This document shows, in pieces, positions 7,957 through 16,256 of a DNA stretch of 37,737 bases. Numbering within the stretch: position 1 is the first letter of the stretch; each line of letters begins with the position of its first letter. This DNA is from Thermoanaerobaculum sp. (lineage in GTDB: Bacteria; Acidobacteriota; Thermoanaerobaculia; Multivoradales; UBA5704): NCBI GenBank assembly GCA_021154885.1, contig JAJKHS010000075.1, positions 1 to 37,737 of the forward strand. Reading direction: 5' to 3'. The translations under genes were made by a program, and so were the position numbers. The notes under the pieces were generated by a model. That model had not been told where the DNA came from, ran no database searches, and was given only the letters and a program-made list of their open reading frames with translations.

Positions 7957-9427
7957 GGTTCTCCCGGGCGAAGTCGATGAAACCGCGCTCGACGTCGGTC
8001 GAGATCAGGCGGACCCGCACCTTGTCGCCGACGTCGAGCCCCTGGAAGCCCCGCTCGAGGCGGCCCTCGACCAGGGGGTGGAACGTGCGCACCCAGGTCC
8101 CTTTGTCGGAGGCGCCGGTGACGATGGCGTCGAAGGCCTCGCCCACCCGGTTCTCCAGCAGCAGGGCCGCCGCGGACTTGCGCACCTGCCGCTCGACCTT
8201 CTGGGCGGCGTCCTCCTGCTGGGTGCAGTGTTGGGCGAGCTGCGTCAGCTCGTCCATGGAGTAGGGAGCCGGTCGCTTGCCGAACGCCGCCTTGAGCAGG
8301 CGATGGGTGATGAGGTCGGGGTAGCGGCGGTTCGGCGCCGTGGAATGGGTATAGTCCTCGACCGCCAGCCCGAAATGCCCCGGCGGATCGCCGCCCGGCG
8401 GATCGGCCACGTACTCGCCGGGTCCCAGCAGCTTGATGACCGCGAGAGACAGCTCGGGAAAGCGGGTGGGGTCCTGCTGGTGCCGCTGCTCCAGGAACTC
8501 GTTGAGGGCGCGAGCATCCGGCGCCGCGGGCAGGTGGCCGCCGAGGCCCGCCGCGAGCTCGACGATGCGGTCCCAGCGCTTGGGGGTGCGCACCACCCGG
8601 CGCAGCGAGGGCAGGCCGTGCTGGTCGAGGAACCGTGCCGTGACGCCGTTGGCGGCGACCATGAAATCTTCGATGAGCTGCTTGGCCCGGTTGGGCTTGT
8701 CCTCCTTGAGGTCGGTCACCTTGCCGTCGACGATCACGGGCCGGGCCTCGCTGGTCTCGAGGTCGAGGGCGCCGTGCTCGTGGCGCAGGCGGCGCAGGCG
8801 GGAGGCGGCCTGGTCCTGGAGGCGGACCTGGGCGTCTACGCCCGGCGCGGCGGCCAGGGCGGGTGGCATGGGGCCGGTGCCGTCGAGCCAGGCGGCCACC
8901 GAGTCGTAGGCCAGCTTGCAGCGGTTGTGCACCCAGGCGGGGTAGAGGTCCGAGCCGGCGAGCGTGCCGTCCGCGGCCACCGTCATCTCCATGACGATGG
9001 CGAGGCGGTCCTCGCCGTCGTTGAGCGAGGTCAGGCCGGTGGACAGCTTCTCGGGGAGCATGGGAAAGATCCGGGCGGCGGTGTAGACCGAGGTGGTGTT
9101 GGCCTTGGCGTGGCGGTCGATGGCCGAGCCGAGCTTCACCAGGGCGTCGACGTCGGCGATGGCGACCCAGACGCGGATGGCGTCTCCCGGCTGGGCCTCG
9201 GCCACCTCGAGCTGGTCGAGGTCGCGGGAGTCGTCGTTGTCGATCGACGACCAGAGGAGCTGGCGCATATCGCGGGTGCCGGCGCCGGCATCCCGGGCAG
9301 GGGACGACAGGCGGTCCGCTTCGGCCCTGGCGTCCGGCGGGAAATCGGGCTCCAGGCCGCGGTCCCGCATGACGCGGTGAGCGATCGCTTGCAGATCGTG
9401 GTGAGGGCGTCCCGAGTTCGCTTGCAT
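7934..9427 (-). CDS. RNB-domain (RNase II/R family) exoribonuclease, compact form
   Basis: Members degrade RNA 3' to 5' processively. The 497-residue protein has the RNB catalytic stretch SIDNDDSRDLDQ (residues 61-72) and the later DYTHSTAPNRRYPDLITHR motif, followed by a short C-terminal OB/S1-like segment. The N-terminal cold-shock domains of full RNase II or RNase R are missing, making it about 150-300 residues shorter. In the metal-binding cluster, Asp63, Asp69 and Asp71 are present but the fourth aspartate of E. coli RNase II is replaced by Gln72. The start ATG at 9427 has no Shine-Dalgarno but a TATCCT box nine nt upstream. It heads a two-gene unit with lanB (23-nt overlap). Whether it has any link to lanthipeptide production is unknown. 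Confidence 0.9.
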   Translation of the reverse strand: MQANSGRPHHDLQAIAHRVMRDRGLEPDFPPDARAEADRLSSPARDAGAGTRDMRQLLWSSIDNDDSRDLDQLEVAEAQPGDAIRVWVAIADVDALVKLGSAIDRHAKANTTSVYTAARIFPMLPEKLSTGLTSLNDGEDRLAIVMEMTVAADGTLAGSDLYPAWVHNRCKLAYDSVAAWLDGTGPMPPALAAAPGVDAQVRLQDQAASRLRRLRHEHGALDLETSEARPVIVDGKVTDLKEDKPNRAKQLIEDFMVAANGVTARFLDQHGLPSLRRVVRTPKRWDRIVELAAGLGGHLPAAPDARALNEFLEQRHQQDPTRFPELSLAVIKLLGPGEYVADPPGGDPPGHFGLAVEDYTHSTAPNRRYPDLITHRLLKAAFGKRPAPYSMDELTQLAQHCTQQEDAAQKVERQVRKSAAALLLENRVGEAFDAIVTGASDKGTWVRTFHPLVEGRLERGFQGLDVGDKVRVRLISTDVERGFIDFARENHGQAKRS

Positions 9428-9486
9428 GGCGGCCAGAGGATATCAGGAGATGCCGGGGGTGGGATTGTCGCCGCTTGCCGTTTAGA

Positions 9487-11187
9487 ATGGAGAGAGCCTC
9501 GGGAGAACACGCCTTGCCGCCGAAGAACGGTCTGCGCACCTTCGCCTTCCACCGTGACGAGAGCGCCGCCTCGCCCGCCCTGGCCATGGCCCTGGGAGCG
9601 GCGCCCGGCGCCGCCCTCCCGGGGGCGGCGCCGGGAGAGGACCTCGCATCCATGGAGCCGGAGCGGGCGGCCCTGCTGCTGCTCCAGAACGCCCTCGCCA
9701 GCGAACGCCTGCCGGGCTTCACGGCCCCCGACGTGGACGGCGGTGCGGCGGATTTCAAGGCCCTCGGCCACCGCAAGCTCTTCCTCACCAACTCGCAGAC
9801 CGTCAAGTTCCGCGAGCTCTATCGCAAGGTCCCCATCTACGGCTCGCTGATCACCGTGGAGATGGATACCCGCAACCGGCTGTTGTCCATCAACTCCTCC
9901 CTCGGCGAGCCCGCGGGCGTCGACCCGGTGGCCAAGGTCTCGCCGGCCGATGCTCTGGTCACGGTGCGCCAGGCGGCCGGCTTCGGGGAGGAGTCGCTGG
10001 ATGTTCAGCCAGCCCTCTATTACTACTTCGACGCCGCCGGGGCGTGGCGGCTGGTCTACATCGTCCAGGACGTCCCCCGCCGGGAGGCCCCGACGGCAGA
10101 CCATCACCCTCCCGAGGTCTTCGACTACGTGGTGGACGCCCACACCGGCGAGCTGGTGGCGACCCTGCCGCGCACCCAGACGGTCGATCCCCAAACCCCC
10201 CCGGTCATCGAAGAGGAGGCGCTCGATGCGCTCGCCGTGCAGCGCCGGTTCCGCTGCTCGGACGTGCCGGGCCAGGGGCGCGTCCTGGCCGATCCCGGGT
10301 CCAACGTGCGCACCTACGACTTCGCCTTCCGCTCCCTCGACGCCGAGCGCGGTGGGCTGCCGGGCGCCGCCGTCGTCCGCCGCGATCCGGAGCCGTGGGA
10401 CCCGGCGGCGGTCTCCGCCCACGCCAACGCCGCCGAGGTCGCGGACTTCCTGCAGCGGGTGCTGATGCGCCGGGGGCTCGACGATGCCGGAGGGGCGTTC
10501 ATCTCCAGCATCAACTGCGTGCGCGCTGCCGGCGTCCAGGAGTGGCGCAACGCCGCCTGGATCGGCACCCAGATGGTCTACGGCCAACGCGAGGTCGGGG
10601 GCAAGATGCGCTCCTACGCCGTGGCCCGGGACGTGGTGGCGCACGAGATGTTCCACGGCGTCACCGAGCGCACGGCGCGGCTCGACTACGTGGGGGAGAG
10701 CGGGGCCCTGAACGAATCGTACTCGGACATCTTCGGTATCCTGATCGCCAACTCCCACCAGCCGGACGTGGCGCAATGGGACTGGCAGATCGGCGAGGAT
10801 CTGGACGGCACGGGCCTTCCCCTGCGCGACCTCTCGGCACCGGAGCGCTGCGGCCAGCCCGCCCACCGGAAGGACTACAAGGAGATGCCGCGCACCGCGG
10901 CGGGGGACTGGGGCGGCGTCCACACCAACAGCGGCATCCACAACAAGGCCGCCCACAACCTGCTGACGGCAAAGCGCAACGGCGCCCCGATGCTCGATTC
11001 GGCGACGGTGGCAAAGCTCTTCTACGTGACTCTCACCGAGCAGCTCTCGCGCACCTCCGCCTTCGTCGACAGCCGCCGCGGCCTGGAGCTGGTGGCCCGC
11101 AGCCTCTTCCGCAACGACGCCGGCCGCGAGGCCAAGCTGGCGGCCATCGCCAAGGCGTTCGAGGACGTGGGGATCGAGGCGGGTTAG
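9487..11187 (+). CDS. Thermolysin-family (M4) metallopeptidase with propeptide, no visible signal peptide
   Basis: The zinc site is HEMFHGVTE (HExxH), with the third ligand in GALNESYSDIFG. The C-terminal motif WGGVHTNSGIHNKAAHNL is also typical of M4 peptidases. The first half (about residues 50-240) resembles the FTP/PepSY propeptide that keeps thermolysins inactive until processed. M4 enzymes are normally exported, yet the N-terminus (MERASGEHALPPKNGLRTF) has no hydrophobic signal segment, whichever start is used. Start choice is uncertain: ATG at 9487 lacks a ribosome site, while TTG at 9514 has GGGAG eight nt upstream. It diverges from the RNB-lanB unit with about 60 bp between, and its stop overlaps the stop of the convergent thioesterase gene. 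A role as lanthipeptide leader protease is possible but only positional. Confidence 0.9.
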   Translation: MERASGEHALPPKNGLRTFAFHRDESAASPALAMALGAAPGAALPGAAPGEDLASMEPERAALLLLQNALASERLPGFTAPDVDGGAADFKALGHRKLFLTNSQTVKFRELYRKVPIYGSLITVEMDTRNRLLSINSSLGEPAGVDPVAKVSPADALVTVRQAAGFGEESLDVQPALYYYFDAAGAWRLVYIVQDVPRREAPTADHHPPEVFDYVVDAHTGELVATLPRTQTVDPQTPPVIEEEALDALAVQRRFRCSDVPGQGRVLADPGSNVRTYDFAFRSLDAERGGLPGAAVVRRDPEPWDPAAVSAHANAAEVADFLQRVLMRRGLDDAGGAFISSINCVRAAGVQEWRNAAWIGTQMVYGQREVGGKMRSYAVARDVVAHEMFHGVTERTARLDYVGESGALNESYSDIFGILIANSHQPDVAQWDWQIGEDLDGTGLPLRDLSAPERCGQPAHRKDYKEMPRTAAGDWGGVHTNSGIHNKAAHNLLTAKRNGAPMLDSATVAKLFYVTLTEQLSRTSAFVDSRRGLELVARSLFRNDAGREAKLAAIAKAFEDVGIEAG

Positions 11188-11600
11188 GCGATTCCCGCCA
11201 GCCGCTGAAAGGGCTCACGCACTGCCTCGGGAGTACGGCACGGCCGCGCCGTCGCCTTGTCGATCCATAGGTGCTCGGTGGTACCGGTGACCAGCCGCTC
11301 GTCTCCCCGGGTCACCTCGTAGGCGAAGCGCAGGCCGCGGCTCCCCATCCGCTCGCACCAGCAGGCGACGCGGGCCACCTCGCCGTAGCGGGCGGGCCGG
11401 TGATAGCGCACCTCGACGCCGGTGACCATCAGCAGGTAGCCGAGCGCCTCGATCTCGGCGTAGTGGAGACCGGAATGCGAGCAGAGGCGGGTCCTGGCGA
11501 GCTCGAACCATACCACGTAGTTGGCGTGATGGACGACGCCCATCTGGTCGGTCTCGGCGTAGCGGACCTCGATGTCGAGCTCGGCGCGGATTGCGGTCAC
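11184..11600 (-). CDS. YbgC/4-hydroxybenzoyl-CoA-type acyl-CoA thioesterase
   Basis: A hot-dog-fold thioesterase of about 138 residues. The segment VRYAETDQMGVVHHANYVVWFE contains the catalytic aspartate/histidine region (D-x-M-G-V-V-H-H-A-N-Y) of the YbgC family, which hydrolyses short acyl-CoA or acyl-ACP thioesters. The start is taken as GTG at 11600 because it overlaps the stop of the upstream glycosyltransferase as GTGA. A farther in-frame ATG at 11645 would lie well inside that gene. The stop overlaps the M4 peptidase stop by 4 nt from the opposite strand. No tol-pal genes lie nearby, so a Tol-linked role is not supported here. Confidence 0.9.
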   Translation of the reverse strand: MTAIRAELDIEVRYAETDQMGVVHHANYVVWFELARTRLCSHSGLHYAEIEALGYLLMVTGVEVRYHRPARYGEVARVACWCERMGSRGLRFAYEVTRGDERLVTGTTEHLWIDKATARPCRTPEAVREPFQRLAGIA

Positions 11601-12328
11601 GGGTGCGTTCTTCCAATGTGTCCGATATGTCGGGCCACCGTCCACAGGATCTTATACCCCGCGCGCAGCGTGCCGGAGACCGTGCCGGTGATTTTGGAGA
11701 CCCCCACCCGGCGGCGATAGGAGACGGGGACCTCGGTGGCCTTGAGCCCTTCGCGCACGGCCTTGACCTGCATCTCGGCCGTCCAGCCGAAGTCCGGGTC
11801 CGCCATCCCCAGCCGCTCCAGGGCGTCCCAGCGGATGGCGCGGAAGGGCCCGAGGTCGGTGAAGCGGTGACCGTAGAAGAGCCGGATGAGCAGGCAGGCC
11901 ACCAGGTTGCCGGCCCGCGCCTGAGGGAGGAGGGCGCCGCGCTCGCGCCGGCCCAGCACGCGGGAGCCGATCACCAGGTCGGCCTCGCCGGCGAGGATGG
12001 GCGTCACCAGCGACGGCAGCTCCTCGGGATGGTCCGAGTAGTCGGCGTCGACGAAGACGACGACGTCCGGCGGCCCGGTCCGCCGCAGGTGGGCAAGGCC
12101 GGCCAGGCAGGCGCTGCCATACCCTCGGCGGGGCGCCGTCACCACCTCGGCGCCCCCCTCCCGGGCCACCCGGGCCGTGCCGTCCACCGAGCCGTTGTCC
12201 GCCACCACGACGCGCCGGACGAAGGGGTGGGGGACGTCCGCCAGCACCAGGGCCAGGGACGCCTCCTCGTTGAGGGCCGGGATGACGACGTCGATCTTCG
12301 CGACGTTCGCGACGTTCGCTTTGGACAC
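11597..12328 (-). CDS. Family 2 glycosyltransferase, dolichyl-phosphate-mannose-synthase-like
   Basis: A 243-residue GT-A enzyme. It begins with IDVVIPALNEEASL and continues VVVADNGSVDGT, with VFVDADYSDHPEE providing the DxD-type metal and nucleotide-sugar site. The ending RRRVGVSKITGTVSGT is characteristic of the DPM1-like branch, which moves a sugar onto a polyprenyl phosphate. No C-terminal membrane helices are present, so it is the soluble short form. The start is GTG at 12328, preceded six nt upstream by TAAAAT with no Shine-Dalgarno, so the transcript may be leaderless. The N-terminus contains a short duplicated 9-base GCGACGTTC (VANVA). It is coupled to the thioesterase by a GTGA overlap. 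The substrate is not identifiable. Confidence 0.9.
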   Translation of the reverse strand: MSKANVANVAKIDVVIPALNEEASLALVLADVPHPFVRRVVVADNGSVDGTARVAREGGAEVVTAPRRGYGSACLAGLAHLRRTGPPDVVVFVDADYSDHPEELPSLVTPILAGEADLVIGSRVLGRRERGALLPQARAGNLVACLLIRLFYGHRFTDLGPFRAIRWDALERLGMADPDFGWTAEMQVKAVREGLKATEVPVSYRRRVGVSKITGTVSGTLRAGYKILWTVARHIGHIGRTHP

Positions 12329-12334
12329 CCGCGG

Positions 12335-12340
12335 ATTTTA
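12335..12340 (-). promoter_or_regulatory. -10 box for a probable leaderless glycosyltransferase transcript
   Basis: TAAAAT on the minus strand ends six nt before the GTG start of the GT2 gene, which places the expected transcription start on the start codon itself. Confidence 0.5.
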
Positions 12341-12402
12341 TGCCATGCTCTGGGGCCCGGCGCGCGAGGCCGGGGCTCAATTGAAATGGTCAAGGAACCG
12401 CT

Positions 12403-12990
12403 ATGAATCTCAAATCATTGATCCTCTATGCCGCCTCCGCCGTCGTGCCCGCCCTGGCTCTCGCGGCGCCGCCATCTACCGCCACCTCCGCCGCTCCGGG
12501 CAAGCCTGCCGAGGGGACCTTTCACCGGGTCGAGCTCAAGGGCGCCACGGGGCAGGCCCTGCCGTACACGATCGAAGTGCCCATGGGCTGGGAGGCGCGC
12601 CAGGTGTCGGGCTTCCCCGGCCTGTGGATCGGCCCCGCCGACGCCAAACCGCCCGAGGATCCGCGGCTGATCTGGGTGCGGGGGAGCCTGGTCAACCTGA
12701 CCGAGCCCGACAAGGTCGCGGCCAACATCCGCGCCAACGACGCCGCGGATCCGAAGTGGTCGGCGCCGCGGGTGGAGGTCAAGGAGGCGGGTGGCGTGCG
12801 CGGAGTCCTCGTGCAGATGGAAGCCGGCGAGGGCGACAAGGCGCGCAGCAGTCTCACCTTCAAGCTGCCGCTGGAGAAGGTCTCCGTGGACATCGTGGCG
12901 TCGGCTCCCAAGGCTGAGTTCCCGAAGCACCTGCCGCTCTATGAGCGGATCCTCCTCTCGGCGCGGCCGGCGGCTGCCGCGGCGAAATAG
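12403..12990 (+). CDS. Exported protein of unknown function
   Basis: A 195-residue protein with a clear signal peptide (MNLKSLILYAASAVVPALAL, probable cleavage after an ALA near residue 22). It has a Ser/Thr/Pro/Ala-rich linker and then a mainly beta domain containing YTIEVPMGWEAR and FPGLWIGP. Such a profile resembles PsbP-like or lipoprotein-like periplasmic domains, but no family motif is certain. It is preceded by AAGGAA at a good distance from the ATG. The stop lies 10 nt before the gamma-carbonic anhydrase start, so it probably leads a small operon with that gene and aspS. Location is probably periplasmic; no function is assigned. Confidence 0.75.
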   Translation: MNLKSLILYAASAVVPALALAAPPSTATSAAPGKPAEGTFHRVELKGATGQALPYTIEVPMGWEARQVSGFPGLWIGPADAKPPEDPRLIWVRGSLVNLTEPDKVAANIRANDAADPKWSAPRVEVKEAGGVRGVLVQMEAGEGDKARSSLTFKLPLEKVSVDIVASAPKAEFPKHLPLYERILLSARPAAAAAK

Positions 12991-13000
12991 CAGCGCGGTC

Positions 13001-13567
13001 ATGCCCATCCATCCGTACCAGGGGCGCTGGCCATCCCTGGGGGCCCGGGTGTTCCTGGCCCCCGGCGCCCACCTGGCGGGCGACGTGACGCTGGGCGACG
13101 ACGTCTCCTTCTGGTTCCACACCGTGGCCCGGGGGGACGTCAACTTCATCCGCATCGGCGCGCGCACGAACGTCCAGGACGGGACCGTGCTGCACGTCTC
13201 CCATCTCCGACACCCGCTGGTGATCGGCGAAGGGGTGGTGGTGGGGCATCAGGCCGTGCTCCACGGCTGCACCGTCGAGGACGGCGCCCTGATCGGTATC
13301 GGCGCTCGCGTCCTCGACGGCGCGGTGGTGGAGCGGGGGGCGCAGATCGGCGCCGGCGCGGTGGTGGCCCCGGGGCACTGCATCCCGGCCGGCAGCCTGG
13401 CGCTGGGCATCCCGGCGCGGGTGGTGCGGCCGCTGACGGCAGAGGAGACGCTGCGGATCGCGGACACCTGCGAGCGCTACGCGGCGTTGAAGGAGCACTA
13501 TCGCGAGGTCCTGGGCTCGGGGGTCGAGCCGGGGGCGCGGTCAGACGAAGAAAAGGAGAGGTCATGA
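13001..13567 (+). CDS. Gamma-class carbonic anhydrase-like hexapeptide-repeat protein
   Basis: A 188-residue left-handed beta-helix protein. Its hexapeptide repeats start at [20 protein letters not shown]. The conserved TVLHVSH and [11 protein letters not shown] stretches supply the histidines that bind zinc between subunits in gamma-carbonic anhydrases of the YrdA/CaiE/PaaY type. The C-terminal helix ([15 protein letters not shown]) is also typical. Many members lack tested carbonic anhydrase activity, so the reaction is a family inference. The stop overlaps the aspS start as ATGA, indicating translational coupling with aspartyl-tRNA synthetase. A longer ORF upstream in the same frame runs inside the preceding secreted-protein gene and is not the real start. 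Confidence 0.92.
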   Translation: MPIHPYQGRWPSLGARVFLAPGAHLAGDVTLGDDVSFWFHTVARGDVNFIRIGARTNVQDGTVLHVSHLRHPLVIGEGVVVGHQAVLHGCTVEDGALIGIGARVLDGAVVERGAQIGAGAVVAPGHCIPAGSLALGIPARVVRPLTAEETLRIADTCERYAALKEHYREVLGSGVEPGARSDEEKERS

Positions 13568-15342
13568 AGCGTCGGGGAGCGGGGACGATCACGAGCGGGG
13601 ACGTGGGGCAGCGGGTGCTCCTCCAGGCCTGGGTGCAGCGCCGGCGGGACCACGGCGGCCTGATCTTCTTCGACCTGCGGGACAGGAGCGGCGTCGTCCA
13701 GGTCGTGCTGCGCCCCGAGGACCGGCCCGAGGTTGCGGCGGCCCTGGCGGCGGCGCGCAACGAGTGGGTGGTGGAGGTCGAGGGCGAGGTGACGCGCCGC
13801 GAGCCCGAGCACGTCAACCCCGACCTGCCGACGGGGGAGGTCGAGGTGGTCGCCGGGCGGGCGGCCGTCCTCTCCCGCTCCGAGCCGCTCCCCTTCGCCC
13901 TCGACGGCAAGAGCGAGGCCGCGGAGGACGTGCGGCTGCGCTACCGCTTCCTCGACCTGCGCCGGCCGGAGCTGCAGAAGAACTTCCTGCTCCGCGACCG
14001 GGTGACCCACGAGGTCCGCAACTACTTCCACGAGCGGGGCTTCGTCGACGTCGAGACCCCCATTCTCACCAAGTCGACCCCCGAGGGCGCGCGCGACTAC
14101 CTGGTGCCCTCGCGCGTCAAGCGGGGGAGCTTCTACGCCCTGCCGCAGTCGCCGCAGCTCTTCAAGCAGCTCCTGATGGTGTCGGGCTTCGAGCGCTACG
14201 TCCAGATCGCCCGCTGCTTCCGCGACGAGGACCTGCGGGCCGACCGCCAGCCGGAGTTCACCCAGGTGGACGTGGAGATGTCCTTCCCCAAAGAGGAGGA
14301 CGTCTACGAGCTGGTCGAGGAGCTCTTCGCCCGCATCTTCCCGCTGGGTGGAATCGACCTGCCCAAGCCGTTTCCGCGCCTGACCTACGACGAGGCCATG
14401 GCGCGCTTCGGCAGCGACCGCCCCGACCTGCGCTTCGGCCTGGAGATCGTGGACCTCTCTGCGCGCCTGGGCGAGAGCGGTTTCCGCGGCTTCAAGGAGA
14501 CGGTCGCGGCCGGTGGCGTGGTGCGGGGCTTCGCCGTGCCCGGCGCCGCCGAGGCCAGCCGCAAGGAGGTGGATGCCTGGGCCGAGATCGCCCGCCGCTC
14601 GGGTGCCGCCGGCGTGCTGACCCTGCGGTCCAGGGGGGGCGAGCTTCTCTTCCAGGTGAAGAACGCGCTCACCGCCGCCGAATTGCAGGGCGCCGCCGAG
14701 GCCCTGGGACTGGAAGAGGGTGGGCTCGCCCTGATCGTGGCGGCCCCGGCCAAGGTGGCGGCCACGGCTCTGGGCACTCTGCGCCTCGAGCTGGCGAAGG
14801 CCTTCAAGCTGATCCCGCCCGATAAGCACGCCTTCCTCTGGGTGACCGAGTTCCCCCTCCTCGAATGGGAGGAGGAGGCCGGCCGCTGGTTCGCCACGCA
14901 CCACCCCTTCACCAGCCCCGACCCGCGGGACCTGGGCAAGCTGGAAAGCGATCCCGGCGCCGTCCGCGCCCGGGCCTACGACGTGGTGCTCGACGGCACG
15001 GAGCTGGGCGGCGGCTCGATCCGCATGCACGACCCGGCCCTCCAGAGCCGCGTCTTCAAGCTCCTGGGCATCGGTGCGGAAGAGGCTCAAGGACGCTTCG
15101 GCTTCTTCCTGGAAGCCCTGCGCTACGGCGCGCCGCCCCATGGTGGAATCGCCCTGGGCCTCGACCGTATGGTGATGCTCCTCGCCGGAGCGCCCTCCAT
15201 CCGCGAGGTGATCGCCTTCCCCAAGACCGCCTCGGCCACCGACCTGATGACCGATGCGCCCTCTCCGGTGGACGACCGGCAGTTGCGGGAGTTGGGGATT
15301 GCTCTGGTGGAAGAAGATCGAGAGGACGCAAAAGACACCTGA
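13564..15342 (+). CDS. aspS: Aspartyl-tRNA synthetase, bacterial type
   Basis: Charges tRNA-Asp (or tRNA-Asn as well, if non-discriminating) with aspartate. The 592-residue length is standard for bacterial AspRS, which carries a GAD insertion. The order is: N-terminal OB anticodon-binding domain ([20 protein letters not shown]), class II catalytic core ([13 protein letters not shown]; motif 2 at [18 protein letters not shown]), the GAD insert around residues 300-420, and motif 3 at [15 protein letters not shown]. The start ATG overlaps the previous stop by 4 nt and has AGGAGAGG upstream. No gat amidotransferase genes are visible, so discriminating and non-discriminating forms cannot be separated from context. 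Confidence 0.97.
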   Translation: MKRRGAGTITSGDVGQRVLLQAWVQRRRDHGGLIFFDLRDRSGVVQVVLRPEDRPEVAAALAAARNEWVVEVEGEVTRREPEHVNPDLPTGEVEVVAGRAAVLSRSEPLPFALDGKSEAAEDVRLRYRFLDLRRPELQKNFLLRDRVTHEVRNYFHERGFVDVETPILTKSTPEGARDYLVPSRVKRGSFYALPQSPQLFKQLLMVSGFERYVQIARCFRDEDLRADRQPEFTQVDVEMSFPKEEDVYELVEELFARIFPLGGIDLPKPFPRLTYDEAMARFGSDRPDLRFGLEIVDLSARLGESGFRGFKETVAAGGVVRGFAVPGAAEASRKEVDAWAEIARRSGAAGVLTLRSRGGELLFQVKNALTAAELQGAAEALGLEEGGLALIVAAPAKVAATALGTLRLELAKAFKLIPPDKHAFLWVTEFPLLEWEEEAGRWFATHHPFTSPDPRDLGKLESDPGAVRARAYDVVLDGTELGGGSIRMHDPALQSRVFKLLGIGAEEAQGRFGFFLEALRYGAPPHGGIALGLDRMVMLLAGAPSIREVIAFPKTASATDLMTDAPSPVDDRQLRELGIALVEEDREDAKDT

Positions 15343-15349
15343 GAAGTGG

Positions 15350-15355
15350 TATGAT
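15350..15355 (+). promoter_or_regulatory. -10 box for a probable leaderless transcript
   Basis: TATGAT ends exactly six nt before the ATG at 15362, with no ribosome-binding site between, the geometry expected of leaderless mRNA. Confidence 0.5.
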
Positions 15356-15361
15356 CTGCCT

Positions 15362-15769
15362 ATGAGCGCCGGTGCCGCCAGGAAGCTCGACCCCCCAGCG
15401 CCCGATCCGGCAGGACGGACGCCGGAGTCTTTCCTCGAAGAGATTCAACAGATCTTCAACGCGGGAACCCTGCGTGGAGCGCGCGAGGTGGCAGAGCAGG
15501 GGCTGGCGCTTTATCCCAACCATCCCGAGCTTCGGCGGCTACATCACGCCCTGCGGCCATTCAAGAGCCGAATCGTTTCGGGGCGTAGGCAACCAGATCG
15601 GAGGGAGACCTTTCGGTGGATTACTGAGAATGCCTGGAAGTACGAAGGACAGTGGGTCGCGGTCCTTGGCCCGAAGCTGATCGCGGCGTCGCCTAAGCTC
15701 TCTGAGGTTCTGGAGGTGGTCGAGAAAGGCCACTTCGACGAATCTCCCCTCCTCTATCACGTTGTCTGA
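15362..15769 (+). CDS. Small DUF5678-like protein with TPR-like N-terminus
   Basis: A 135-residue soluble protein. Residues about 20-60 (FLEEIQQIFNAGTLRGAR... and ALYPNHPELRRLHHAL) look like one tetratricopeptide-type helical hairpin. The C-terminal part (WKYEGQWVAVLGPKLIAAS, then SPLLYHVV) resembles the DUF5678 fold, a short domain often paired with small aspartyl-protease-like proteins. The ATG at 15362 is 20 nt after the aspS stop, with TATGAT six nt upstream and no Shine-Dalgarno. The end overlaps the following retropepsin-like gene by 8 nt, so the two probably act together. The biological role is unknown and the domain call is by resemblance. Confidence 0.75.
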   Translation: MSAGAARKLDPPAPDPAGRTPESFLEEIQQIFNAGTLRGAREVAEQGLALYPNHPELRRLHHALRPFKSRIVSGRRQPDRRETFRWITENAWKYEGQWVAVLGPKLIAASPKLSEVLEVVEKGHFDESPLLYHVV

Positions 15770-16220
15770 AACGCCCACTCTGCCGGGCTGGGAACGCGGG
15801 CCGTTCGCGACCGGAAGGGCTCGGTATCTCGACAATCCTATCCGGGCGATCACCCGGTCTCCTCGGATTTTTCTCGAAGTCAGGCCGGGCACGCTCCCGA
15901 CGCCTGTCCTCGCCATGGTGGATACGGCTGCACCCTGGTGTGTCTTCGACGCAGATATAGGAGATGCACTCCGGGATTCGTTCGAGTCGATCCCTGGCCG
16001 GGTCGTCTTGACTACTCGCCTCGGAGCTTATGCCGGCGCCTTGTATCGCGGCCAAGTGGCCTTCGAAGATTTGGAGGGTGAGAGCCTGGACTTCGAGGTC
16101 ACCGCCTTCCTGAGCTCGGATTGGCAGGGCGGGAACTTTCTCGGCTACGAGGGCTTCCTCCAGAGGATCCGCTTTGCCGTCGATCCGGAGAGCAACCTGT
16201 TCTACTTCGGCCGGATCTAA
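15762..16220 (+). CDS. Retropepsin-like (aspartyl protease fold) protein
   Basis: A protein of about 152 residues starting from TTG at 15762, which overlaps the upstream stop. The stretch VLAMVDTAAPWCVFDADIG matches the D-T-G/A-A-P active-site loop of small retropepsin-like proteins, with Asp followed by Thr-Ala in place of Thr-Gly. The later segment NFLGYEGFLQRIRFAVDP matches the second conserved half (LG..GFL....F..D) of such single-domain proteins. Activity would require dimerisation as in retroviral proteases. It pairs with the DUF5678-like gene upstream. Substrate and function are unknown; the changed DTG motif may mean weak or lost proteolysis. Confidence 0.72.
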   Translation: MSETPTLPGWERGPFATGRARYLDNPIRAITRSPRIFLEVRPGTLPTPVLAMVDTAAPWCVFDADIGDALRDSFESIPGRVVLTTRLGAYAGALYRGQVAFEDLEGESLDFEVTAFLSSDWQGGNFLGYEGFLQRIRFAVDPESNLFYFGRI

Positions 16221-16256
16221 GCTGCCGTCCGGGGATGTTGTATCGTCCCCTCCGCC

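Noticed and set aside
4687-7980. 1097-codon open frame antisense to lanB
   Set aside because: It exactly mirrors the LanB coding sequence, is composed of low-complexity Gly/Glu/Ala/Arg/His-rich residues and has no family motif; GC-rich third-position shadow.
9136-10956. 606-codon minus-strand ORF opposite the M4 protease
   Set aside because: Antisense shadow of a gene with clear HExxH and propeptide; its own sequence shows no motif.
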